DNA from: Methanobacteriota archaeon
GTDB lineage: Archaea; Thermoplasmatota; Poseidoniia; Poseidoniales; Thalassarchaeaceae
Direction of reading: 5' to 3'
DNA: 64,000 bases
NCBI GenBank assembly: GCA_018654845.1
Contig: JABIKU010000032.1
Location: 1 to 64,000 of the forward strand
In this document: piece by piece, positions 21,601 through 27,728 of the stretch
How the letters are laid out: the number at the start of each line of letters is the position of its first letter
How positions within the stretch are numbered: the stretch's first letter is position 1
Notes under the pieces: generated by a model
What the model was told of the DNA's origin: nothing
What the model saw: the letters and a program-made list of their open reading frames with translations, nothing else
Databases searched by the model: none
Program-made: the position numbers and the translations under genes

Positions 21601-22078
21601 TAATGTGAGAACTTCAGAACCAGTTTTGAAAATATTAGATTTCGCAACATCGAGTGGTGATGCAGGACAAGTGGAAACAGGAACCAAGGTAAATTATCTC
21701 GTGACCGTTGAGAATAGTGGTCTCGTGGATGCATCTTTGGTACAAGTGAATGCAACTCTTTGCGAAGATATCCATTGCGCTGAACCAACTGATGTTTCAG
21801 CAATAGCAATCAAGGATGTTCCTGCTGGAACTTCCGTGTCATTTAGTTTAGTCATTGATCTATCTGATGTTGTTATTGGACCATATTATATTAATTTCGA
21901 TATCAATTCAAGTGGTTTCAACTCTGTTGAAGAATTCCCTGCGAAGAACGTCGATGTCCGTTCACCTTCAGTTGATGGAACAACCGATTGGATTGGATGG
22001 TTACTAGGTGCAATGTTGTTAATCGCAGCATTCCTATTAACCAAAACTCGTTCACGCCGACCCAATGCACCGTTCTGA
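12641..22078 (+). CDS. aglB: Giant STT3/AglB oligosaccharyltransferase with N-terminal membrane and C-terminal repeat extensions
   Basis: A 3145-residue protein, three to four times the usual AglB length (about 600-1000). AglB transfers the lipid-linked glycan to Asn in N-X-S/T sequons on the outer face of the membrane. Motifs seen: the first acidic motif DPW at 394-396, the second D-H-D at 510-512, the conserved RPPLF segment after the first loop, and the acceptor-site motif WWDYG at 945-949. The spacing of these matches archaeal AglB, but about 345 residues with many hydrophobic helices precede the normal first helix. After the usual soluble domain, roughly residues 1390-2890 are a chain of beta-sandwich units resembling carboxypeptidase-regulatory or SdrB repeats (TDADENGRYSFQAPAG, TDENGLFQMVLPKG, TDEDGGMSILLPNG). 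A NEW3-like domain (near 2900) and a CARDB-like domain follow. A final helix at about 3117-3136 ends in basic RSRRPNAPF. ATG 12641 is chosen for its Shine-Dalgarno site. Confidence 0.9.
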   Translation: MNEMKYAKDSDFPIGNLLPAPAVLVTLLVLFFGADFLANGNIENDGYMNILILPIAAAFAAALGRIATTISLSNSFTSKHRAAIISLGFFVASIVVINAGLTSTIIGFTFALVGISTFALILNNRNEESSILLSIVIGFHLAVAYSARHVFDDSNWSGSAAEMIDAARAASGSMFFAFWAAAIVLGLFLTLAMRGRIEEAGSGSWFSDIPQVFGIESLSFVGAIFVTNLIPVIWLGQIDDLQVFTNHHYLGSVWALFTSVVIVFLAFCHAERWHVLGTLAGVNWTMYTFGHLQEIGNSFPELLSGNSFTSTIAWFFLAFWLNVGGVMIASRGYFGDIAPMRQKSDIRRWWQAHSYGILVGSAVLIGLAVRTGWNILPAMNASGTGLWDMTGGSDPWYMKRVVDYIIAERSHYIFDADRAYPMGAINPRPPLFSWSLALGGIGLSWLTGIAAEEVAWWSVAAMPAIFGALIVLPIAGLASRVHSKQAGIFAAWLIALMPGHISHSTFGLADHDAFALLFLALAFYFWVKAVEQIKNERMFSNPSSNPLYLFAGIREMWSRSPAVMANATLSGISFATVALGWKGFVYGPGILFLAFAGQIFLNMIRRRDSLPLTSAALQMMLTTFLIPFPFYIWPGLNLLFDPSGFQPMFYIIGFTLALGWVTCSFRDKPWLLVLGSGIFLMGGILGLLYVLQYAEIYNGWDILFTGGFYFSKNKIFGTIGEAQAPSRGVLFASYGPIVFLISIGVACIMIWKGARKERQGDMLLGLWVFIAAYMAFSAGRFIFNATPAMAVVGGIGISSMWQRANFVNFAKEWRRSGIGTPRTRFRSIWPATKRNPGIPAMLMVILMISSQHMTYGIDSGIPRGEDSATDVDQTIHDIAPDIFRLEALGLSILNSNNYDPDSGKLWYMGTFGPGFNSGSWNMAYDWLAEQDSDVSFSERPAFVSWWDYGFQALAQGQHPTVADNFQSGIPNSGAMLLAAGQDDTLSLFITTLAQGDRRYNGGQGFTDEFNDILLSHMSDAQIEEFNSIISLAVGDSAIVESRALAIMASDDNVELLFGGILADDGTLELEDQWKVRVDGEQYGNLSTDQSEAMSLYNEARSSVGEFDLEVEYYEIGGYLYTPDLIIDFDDVSTGLHRTNARLSLSRAFLLEAFDNDQLTDMYHDMTTSIEYDVQDYEGSLGELITRNNDIRYFAVDNRLYPLGGKYYEDYSYHRGQTTGIFHAPTTLSGLDTDTYISSLYLTQRGDGPIIPRTVEEFNLEYQNDIIRNQYNGQNDASDIIRMVDIDYQHQPEFFETMVARIYVGYGTSTLGLAGDAEQPMPHFYTSGAPGSYLENAYPLPGAMMNDLVLSNWYDAERCEVDENGTMLDSTCTNPTIGSANTQVKIMKYYSGATLEGTVELDGYGVVPNARILIERDAFSGDEIAVDGEVVDRDDRTYWIPIGTTDADENGRYSFQAPAGKIRVTAFFGESDLVSARTQIMTSDIQSTFGDIFEASTTGVRSINPVTGILGNVSGSTWLSETIVNISGEDGHSNGDAHIDAPIIVNPAHATGRLVWTGSEFFDGDSVTNVTIELTPAWDEIELEPYVLSTSVGTVEGENLRFEGLGEVTFTGDGSVVSQSIMTATDFTGNFTQVIYHNHSLTGDGEFSGRGLLDGTVNDDIEITDCDENDTMPEDFGLCMTSSGEYLLEGTVNATGRFTANGSSSFTQKYTHATLIGSGVFSTNTTMDLESYGTLNGSGIFTGEGIFGGEMVEPGTFHIVDAIPGNYDVTIVFDDDRRIEINDGFTIPQMAVNYITKIDINGGALFGLLINPEGEAVNGTVILRDIDTVAADIVDNCEDTGQAPCLITPDEDGKFEFGPIIPGEYIAEIDIDGDGFSELSENYFFDANETSEFEFPMPVPMTSDVNFGLFQIVDGVDEEIADLNVSFHLKDGSGNPVEAIYDSDAGSYYVELTEGIWILNHTLSNEDQLWEQIEIGSDDFSADYYFHTSQLVTGTVYYNEDANLDTPLNESKTLDHVQVDFNWDGFSTSVQTDGEGHFSVVLPQGSTVDATVQLGENLKLVDGIHFTVEEGMDAISIDARPGYGVAGAININRIGNSYNANLGGWESVVVIATNSDYDVTWRAGTDENGLFQMVLPKGEWEFTLEDSEWLSPDTNITNVDGINNTVEILVYPANTNVEIDFFLDNSEDNNASNGTAVTYDFTIISMMNAGIDYPIQSNGTEWTSVGHAQVPIEPGIYRIEVDISDANEGDLFGTRIMSGDVLIDIGLDGTVVERAIGFDPEWRVSIAFTNESGGILAEQLVRFTNTESNWILSRITDDNGIINDFIGEGDWVVSTDVESVGISEGLRELISVSVDNAELDLEMSTSELAQVSFTLYEDNSANPIGDVRLNLESTDGLGSFSIENTNSEGMVTIDLVPGNWDVSLDYMDYGKQWLVESMPISVDVGGDNDYNITAQLFVELSGTIFWDLNDNNEANAVEGIVNVTLMIFDSEGVLEANLTTDNNGDWSYYVPAETAWQLNTSYEGFEDVSRAVSVGSSSNSIDIELTAGQVLTSGIISYIDETQFSSISDSIVLELIPTEGLIRDNITPEKILEDGEWNGNWSAMVEPGNWILRASVADQNLVAMGLIDASVVDGGTLDVSLSNGGILSIETHWLDYDGNSFTLADVVDSELVLDLGLGLEWIGETDEDGGMSILLPNGRVDLRSEFEVHQMDRNMSYIGGQGIDIHAGQETPKITLTHARTADHSIDVTTLNLTSGDDSYIGSAGDVTVVVDDENGFVPVEFVLAVDYLGHESFDSYSVGALVTGSDSTDWVVEFHNGSGDWNISTTFDIGLDNSVSFTDLHVRVTPAEQNVSHSFIEGHTISIQFSTQDGFFQAHDVLVKVPQLHGFELSEPMDDVYGISIGESKQIGIKFTNSGNGDERYEFEFDDSELPVSWERTGATSHTIGGFVSSTHTIIVTAPANATGEEDFTIYVSVTDKVNGTYDTIEINVRTSEPVLKILDFATSSGDAGQVETGTKVNYLVTVENSGLVDASLVQVNATLCEDIHCAEPTDVSAIAIKDVPAGTSVSFSLVIDLSDVVIGPYYINFDINSSGFNSVEEFPAKNVDVRSPSVDGTTDWIGWLLGAMLLIAAFLLTKTRSRRPNAPF

Positions 22079-22090
22079 TAGGGCTATTAC

Positions 22091-22105
22091 ACGAGCCTAT
22101 CTCGT
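22091..22105 (+). other. Hairpin between aglB and the subtilase gene
   Basis: ACGAG-CCTAT-CTCGT, a 5-bp stem 12 bases after the aglB stop. It shares the CGAGCCTA core with the palindromes at 12607 and 23396, though the second arm differs. Confidence 0.35.
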
Positions 22106-22125
22106 AATGATTGGTAGGAATTGAG

Positions 22126-23364
22126 ATGAGGTCACTGGAAGGATTGGAGTTACTTCCCGAACCCGAAGATCATCGAATTCTAACTGCAGTCGACCCAACA
22201 GCACCAGGCTATCCTGGCAAAGATTACGGCATTAGCGATGAAGATGCAAAGGAACTTCGTTGGCCGGCTGGGCCGATTAAGGAATTTTTGTGGCCATGGG
22301 GTGCTGTAATGTTTTCAATTGGGACGGTTTTCCTAATCGTCGCATGGCCATGGATTAATGCTTATTTGGCTCCTGTTTTGCCAAATTCTGAATGGGCTTT
22401 TGAGGAAACCGGAATTCGAGAATTACAAAGTTTAGGTCTCGATGGTAGTGGAATTCATGTTTGTATTGTCGACACTGGGATAGACATGAACCACCCCGAT
22501 TTTGCACATCAAAATATAGTTGGATTTAGAGATTTTTATTCTGGGCAACACGATGTTATTCGTGATGTCGGTGAAGAATATCACGGAACACTAATGGCTG
22601 GTATTTTGATAGCAAATGGAACCTTTAGAGGTGCTGTGCCCAATATCGATCTGTCTGTTGCTCTTGCACTCGGCCCTGAAGGTAGTTCAGGTCAAGGTGA
22701 CAAAGTGGCACAAGCTATCAGATGGTGTCGGATAACAGAACGTGTTGATATCATCAGTCTCAGTTTAGGTGGTGAGTCTGGAGATGGAATGACTCAACAT
22801 TCGGCTACTGCTGCCGCGGTTCAAGAAGCACTTGATGTAGGTATATTTGTTGTTGCAGCAGCAGGAAATACAGGACTCGACACGGATATCAATGATGTTT
22901 CAACACCCTCAAGTATTGAGGGCGTTATTTCTGTTGGAGCACAAACAAAGAGTGGCTCTGTTTGGAGTAGAAGCGCATACGGCTCACAGAGTGACCCATC
23001 CACGGGATTAGATAGAATTTATCCAAATCAAAAACCAGAAATCATTGCTCCTGGAGTTAATATTTTTTCAACCGCATCCACCGATCTTGCAGCGAACTAC
23101 GCATACTCTTCAGGAACCAGTGATTCAACAGTATTCGTTACGGGTGCTCTTGCATTGATATTACAATTATATGGAGACGAAATTGCCGGTGATGATGGTG
23201 TAATAGATGCATCTGAAATCGACTTAGTAAAACGAAACCTTGCAATTTCTGCAAATCGAAACGATTTCGATACTAATACACATGATTCTCACTTTGGATA
23301 TGGCAAATTAGATGCAATGAAATGGGCCGAAGCCATTGCTTTTGAATTGAATATTGATAACTAA
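22126..23364 (+). CDS. Membrane-anchored subtilisin-family (S8) serine protease
   Basis: A 412-residue S8 peptidase. A cytosolic N-terminus of about 50 residues precedes a single membrane helix (AVMFSIGTVFLIVAWPW), so the catalytic domain is outside but tethered. The catalytic triad is visible: Asp116 in CIVDTGIDMNHPDF, His153 in EEYHGTLMAGIL and Ser332 in SGTSDSTVFVTGALAL. The oxyanion-hole Asn is in VVAAAGNTG. The Ser motif is unusual (GTSDST instead of GTSMAT), and there is no propeptide between helix and catalytic domain beyond a short linker. It lies directly downstream of aglB, which suggests a job at the cell surface such as processing of glycosylated proteins; that is inference. TTG 22111 is an upstream alternative start; ATG 22126 is preferred. 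Confidence 0.88.
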   Translation: MRSLEGLELLPEPEDHRILTAVDPTAPGYPGKDYGISDEDAKELRWPAGPIKEFLWPWGAVMFSIGTVFLIVAWPWINAYLAPVLPNSEWAFEETGIRELQSLGLDGSGIHVCIVDTGIDMNHPDFAHQNIVGFRDFYSGQHDVIRDVGEEYHGTLMAGILIANGTFRGAVPNIDLSVALALGPEGSSGQGDKVAQAIRWCRITERVDIISLSLGGESGDGMTQHSATAAAVQEALDVGIFVVAAAGNTGLDTDINDVSTPSSIEGVISVGAQTKSGSVWSRSAYGSQSDPSTGLDRIYPNQKPEIIAPGVNIFSTASTDLAANYAYSSGTSDSTVFVTGALALILQLYGDEIAGDDGVIDASEIDLVKRNLAISANRNDFDTNTHDSHFGYGKLDAMKWAEAIAFELNIDN

Positions 23365-23395
23365 TTTATATCAAGATTTTTTTCATTTTATCAAA

Positions 23396-23410
23396 CGAGC
23401 CTACGGCTCG
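23396..23410 (+). other. Triloop hairpin before the beta-helix gene
   Basis: CGAGCC-TAC-GGCTCG, 6-bp stem. TTTATAT at about 23366-23372 lies some 26 bases upstream, so transcription could begin at the hairpin; the start codon is 10 bases downstream. The same arms as the palindrome at 12607. Confidence 0.5.
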
Positions 23411-23420
23411 ACATGACCCT

Positions 23421-26400
23421 ATGATTAAATCACTATTCGAACCCGCAAATTACATGACTGACCCACGTGCGAGAAGTTACTTCCTTGTTTTCCTGATGTT
23501 CTCGAGTGTATTGGTCGCATTAGTAGGGCCTGCAAGTATAGTTTTGGCAAATAACGAAACGACCGCTGGAACAATTGCCGGAACTGAAGTTTGGTCTGGT
23601 ACGCATCAACTAACTGACGACATTACAATCGCTGCCGGTGCCAAGCTGATTATTGAACCTGGAACTATAGTTATTTTTCCAAATGGAACTTATCTCGACG
23701 TTCGTGGAAACCTCTGTGCTGGAAAAGCCTCTTGTGGCGCCAGTGGCGATTCAAGTGCTGCTAATAAAATAACATTCAGATGGACAAATCCCATCGACGA
23801 TCAAGCAAATGGAACTTGTTTGGGAATGTCTGAGGGCACCCAGGACATCGACATTAACGACCCATCATGCTTTGAGGGAATTTTAATTCGAAGTTCGATT
23901 GATCTTTCACAAACCGGACTTCGACATATGACATTCGATGGGGCTTGGGGAATTCCATACTTTATTGATTCAGTAAACCGTTGGAGGTATGGTGTAATGG
24001 TTATCGATGGTGCTGCACCGACGTTGACGGAAATGGTATTCACTGATATCAATACTAGCAGTGTTCTGACCACTAATTTAGCACAACCTACTTTTGTTGG
24101 CGGTGAATATATTGCAGGAAATGACGCAGAGAGTGATGTTGGTGGTTCCGCTGTTCAAATCTACGGTTCTGGGACACATATTTCTCCATTGATAATGGAT
24201 TCTCCTTCTTTCGTTGGAACAAATAATGGCTGTGGTCGAAGAGATGGTGGCCGACCAACCGTTTGGGCTGAAGACACATTTATCGAAATTAATGATGCAA
24301 GTGTTGGAATCGGAGATTATGGATTTAGTTTAATCAATTCAGCAGGTCATGTAATTAATTCCGTAATGAGTGTGAATTGTAATGCAATTGAAATCAATAG
24401 CCACAAAGCAATTCAAGGTGTTGATTATGAATTCGAAATTTCAAATAACGAACTTACTACTGGTGAAGGAGCAGGAATTTATGCTTATGATGGGGCGATA
24501 GCTGAACTATTCAATAATGAAGTTTCAGGAGCAAGCGACGCATCTGGAATTTCAATATCATCTAGTAAAGTGAATATGCATGATAACGATATTGGACCCA
24601 TTGGAGGGTGGAATGGAATTTGGTTAATCGGTTCATACGATGTAATGGCTGAGCGAAACAATATAGTTAATACAGCCAAAGAGCCACTTCGTGCGGGAGA
24701 ATTTGGTAGCCAAGCTCCTTCTCCTGCTGCTTCCCGCCTATATTTCGTAAACAATACAATTACACAAAATTCGCCAGGAGTTTGCTCCAGTACCAAATAT
24801 TGGGGAGGAGATTATACTTGCCCTGCTGTAAGCGTATTCCGAACTGGAGTAACATTGAAAGATAATCAAATCAGTGTTGGAGGTGATGCAGATGGAATCC
24901 GTGCTATCGGAGCTATTCTGGATGTTCAAAGAAATACGTTCGACGTTGGAAGCACCGGCGCAATTATCAAACATTATGATGATGGTTATGCCAATTCCCA
25001 ACAATATGGTTCGTTAGCGTTCTTTTCTCAAAATATGTGGAATGGTGTGGCCACTACCTACAATGTCACCAAATCTTCAGTTACAGTTCAGTCAGAATAT
25101 ATCCCTAGCCCTCCTGCGGGAATTAATCCCGTATTGCTTTCTTGGCCAGATCAAGAAGCTTGGCCTGCTAATAACTTTCAAAACGCGATTCTCCCTACTC
25201 CCGTTTCAGAGTGCTCCACTTGCAATAACCTGGCTCCCATCGATTTCCCTCTGGCAATATCGATGGATAATAACTCAACAACCTTCACGTTTGCTAATTT
25301 ATCGAATCTTGATCGTTCGAAAATAAATATTGCGACTCAACCGACTCCATTTGCAGTTCAGGTGCGTCGAGCGGAGATGGTCCGATTCCAAACTTTAGTC
25401 AACGGTGAGCGAGTTGAAAACGCGAATGTTTTGATTGAAGATGCGCTAGGGAACGATATATATTCATTACATACTAATCAAGATGGATATACCCCCTGGT
25501 TCGCTTTACCCTCGGATTTTCACCTTGACTTCAGGGGTTTAGCGGGGGGAGATAATCCTGATGGATTTGCAGATGATGAATATGAAGATTCATGCTCGGA
25601 TGGAATCGATAACGATGGAGATTTAATTATTGATACTGACGATGAAGATTGCAATGATGCGGCAGGAACCCGTGAATTTTCGCGATATTTCTATTCTGCT
25701 TACAAATTTGGTTTTGGATACGTTAGAGGGGAGTTCACATTAGATGATACTACATATCAAGAAACGGTTAATCTTGTCAATGAAGGCCCAACTATGATGG
25801 TCACTCAAAATGAAGGCCATTCATTCCGAAAAATTGTTAATTTCACTGGTTCCGCTCACGACGGACAATTAGCAGGTTTCTACGCTACAGATGAATTAGC
25901 TCAATGGGATCAACAAGGATATGTTCACTCCATCGAAATTAGAGATCCATTCACCAGCGAATGGGTTGAGGCGGGTCTTGCCGTCGATGATAGTGGAATG
26001 GAAACAGGAACCGTAACTAGATACAATCATCCATTTTCTGATTGGTATTATTCTTTCGATATGTCTAATCGTCAAGAAGGCGATTACACCTTTGAATTCC
26101 GCGCATTTGATGGTGTCGATTACAGTCCGATAATTTCCCGAACAATCAAATTGAATACAGTAGCACCGACGATTTCGGTCTCGACACCAAGCGACCATTC
26201 AACCTGGTCAGAAGGTATGATTACTTTCGAAGGAACCGCCTACGATCAATACGGTTGTCCTCTTGATTGTAGTAAGGACGTCGGCGAGGTATACTTCCAT
26301 ATCAGTGGCCCTAATTTTGAGGGTGTCACACCTACATCAGGTGGTTCTGATTGGAGTTGGACTTGGGACTTTAGTGGTCAACCTAGGACCATTGCAGAAT

Positions 26401-27668
26401 ATACATTTACAATCTGGGCATCCGATGAAAATTTCTGCATCGGAGTGATTGAGGAATGTGAGCCAGTAGTTCTTACTTTAACAGTGGATAATTCCAATTC
26501 GATACCGTTTGTGAGCTTGATTTCACCACAAGATAATGAGAGAATGTCAGTTGGAGAAAATTCTCAGATTCAAGGGGTAGCTAGAGATAATGATGGCGAA
26601 GTATCTAGAATCGATATTACTGTCCGAGATATTTTCAATGGCGGAGTAATTGTCCACGAGCAAGCAGTGACTGAAATATTGCCTAATGGTGGCTGGGTCG
26701 CCGACTGGGATTCGACACATTTGATTCATGATTACCAATATTCGATTGAAGTCACTGCATTTGACGGATATGATTACAGTGAGATGACAACCATCGTTAT
26801 CACTGCTGATAATCCACCAGATGCTGGAAATAATCAACCCTCATTTGATTCAACAAATTGGGTACAAGAAATCACACTTTATTGTGAAATCGAATCCCAA
26901 TCTCAAGATCGCTGTACCAAAGGCACAATTGATTTAATGCAATTCTTTTCTGATGCCGATGTTAATCAAGAATTGATATTATCAGTTTACGATAATCCTG
27001 AACTCACTTCGGATGACAGATATGGTCTTGTAATCAACGTCGGTGTCGATGGTATTGCTGTCTATGATCCGATTTCTATGTTTTTCTATGATACAGACAT
27101 GGATACTTGGACATTAGAAGATGTTGTATTTGTCGCAACTGACCCCCATGGCTCGAAAATGAACTCGATGCCAGTATCATTCACAATCGCCGGAATAGAT
27201 TTCAAAATATTTTCTCCCGAATCAACTCGAATTAATAGTGGCGAAATAGCAATATTCACAGGAGTGGCACTACCTGGAAAAACCGTAGTAGTAACCATTG
27301 ATGGGAATCCTGTCAACAATACAATTGTTAGTGACAATGCCACCTGGATTCTTGGAATACCTTCATCAAGGATTTTGGGAGGTTCAGCAATCCCTGAATT
27401 CCGTTATTCTGGAGAAATTTACCAAGGAGAGAAAATCTATGTTGGAGAAGTTGACGAAGGCATGTCATTGATGAAGATGATTATAATCTCGATTGTAATA
27501 TTAGGAATGGCCGGAGGCGCATTTGTATACTTCTTTGTGGAAATCGAAGATGACGAAGAATCTACTGACTCTGAATCAGAGGAAAGCACAGATGAATCTA
27601 GCACCGATGGATGGATTTGGGATGAAGAATCTGAAGAATGGATAGAAGATCCAAACTACAATAATTGA
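23421..27668 (+). CDS. Large beta-helix/Ig-like surface protein with acidic cytoplasmic tail
   Basis: A 1415-residue surface protein. The signal peptide or first helix is about residues 15-42; ATG 23454 (residue 12) could be the true start. Residues about 50-560 are a right-handed parallel beta-helix of the NosD/PbH1 type, opened by the common lead-in LTDDITIAAGAKLIIEPGT. Near 723-745 is a Cys-bounded acidic stretch of the CSDGIDNDGDLIIDTDDEDC type, a likely calcium-binding loop seen in many secreted proteins. Several Ig-like domains follow (for example PTISVSTPSDHSTW and IPFVSLISPQDNE). A membrane helix near residues 1350-1375 leads to an acidic tail containing DGWIWDEESEEW, an aromatic/acidic motif. 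The role is probably adhesion or polymer binding; no catalytic residues were identified. It belongs to the aglB-subtilase run of genes. Confidence 0.75.
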   Translation: MIKSLFEPANYMTDPRARSYFLVFLMFSSVLVALVGPASIVLANNETTAGTIAGTEVWSGTHQLTDDITIAAGAKLIIEPGTIVIFPNGTYLDVRGNLCAGKASCGASGDSSAANKITFRWTNPIDDQANGTCLGMSEGTQDIDINDPSCFEGILIRSSIDLSQTGLRHMTFDGAWGIPYFIDSVNRWRYGVMVIDGAAPTLTEMVFTDINTSSVLTTNLAQPTFVGGEYIAGNDAESDVGGSAVQIYGSGTHISPLIMDSPSFVGTNNGCGRRDGGRPTVWAEDTFIEINDASVGIGDYGFSLINSAGHVINSVMSVNCNAIEINSHKAIQGVDYEFEISNNELTTGEGAGIYAYDGAIAELFNNEVSGASDASGISISSSKVNMHDNDIGPIGGWNGIWLIGSYDVMAERNNIVNTAKEPLRAGEFGSQAPSPAASRLYFVNNTITQNSPGVCSSTKYWGGDYTCPAVSVFRTGVTLKDNQISVGGDADGIRAIGAILDVQRNTFDVGSTGAIIKHYDDGYANSQQYGSLAFFSQNMWNGVATTYNVTKSSVTVQSEYIPSPPAGINPVLLSWPDQEAWPANNFQNAILPTPVSECSTCNNLAPIDFPLAISMDNNSTTFTFANLSNLDRSKINIATQPTPFAVQVRRAEMVRFQTLVNGERVENANVLIEDALGNDIYSLHTNQDGYTPWFALPSDFHLDFRGLAGGDNPDGFADDEYEDSCSDGIDNDGDLIIDTDDEDCNDAAGTREFSRYFYSAYKFGFGYVRGEFTLDDTTYQETVNLVNEGPTMMVTQNEGHSFRKIVNFTGSAHDGQLAGFYATDELAQWDQQGYVHSIEIRDPFTSEWVEAGLAVDDSGMETGTVTRYNHPFSDWYYSFDMSNRQEGDYTFEFRAFDGVDYSPIISRTIKLNTVAPTISVSTPSDHSTWSEGMITFEGTAYDQYGCPLDCSKDVGEVYFHISGPNFEGVTPTSGGSDWSWTWDFSGQPRTIAEYTFTIWASDENFCIGVIEECEPVVLTLTVDNSNSIPFVSLISPQDNERMSVGENSQIQGVARDNDGEVSRIDITVRDIFNGGVIVHEQAVTEILPNGGWVADWDSTHLIHDYQYSIEVTAFDGYDYSEMTTIVITADNPPDAGNNQPSFDSTNWVQEITLYCEIESQSQDRCTKGTIDLMQFFSDADVNQELILSVYDNPELTSDDRYGLVINVGVDGIAVYDPISMFFYDTDMDTWTLEDVVFVATDPHGSKMNSMPVSFTIAGIDFKIFSPESTRINSGEIAIFTGVALPGKTVVVTIDGNPVNNTIVSDNATWILGIPSSRILGGSAIPEFRYSGEIYQGEKIYVGEVDEGMSLMKMIIISIVILGMAGGAFVYFFVEIEDDEESTDSESEESTDESSTDGWIWDEESEEWIEDPNYNN

Positions 27669-27685
27669 TGATATTTTGAATATCA
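27669..27685 (+). other. Triloop hairpin after the beta-helix gene
   Basis: TGATATT-TTG-AATATCA, 7-bp stem immediately after the TGA stop at 27668 and 43 bases before the next start. May be a 3'-end structure or an operator of the regulator gene that follows. Confidence 0.4.
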
Positions 27686-27728
27686 CCCATACCGAACATT
27701 ATTGAGTGCATCAGTACGCACGCCGAGC

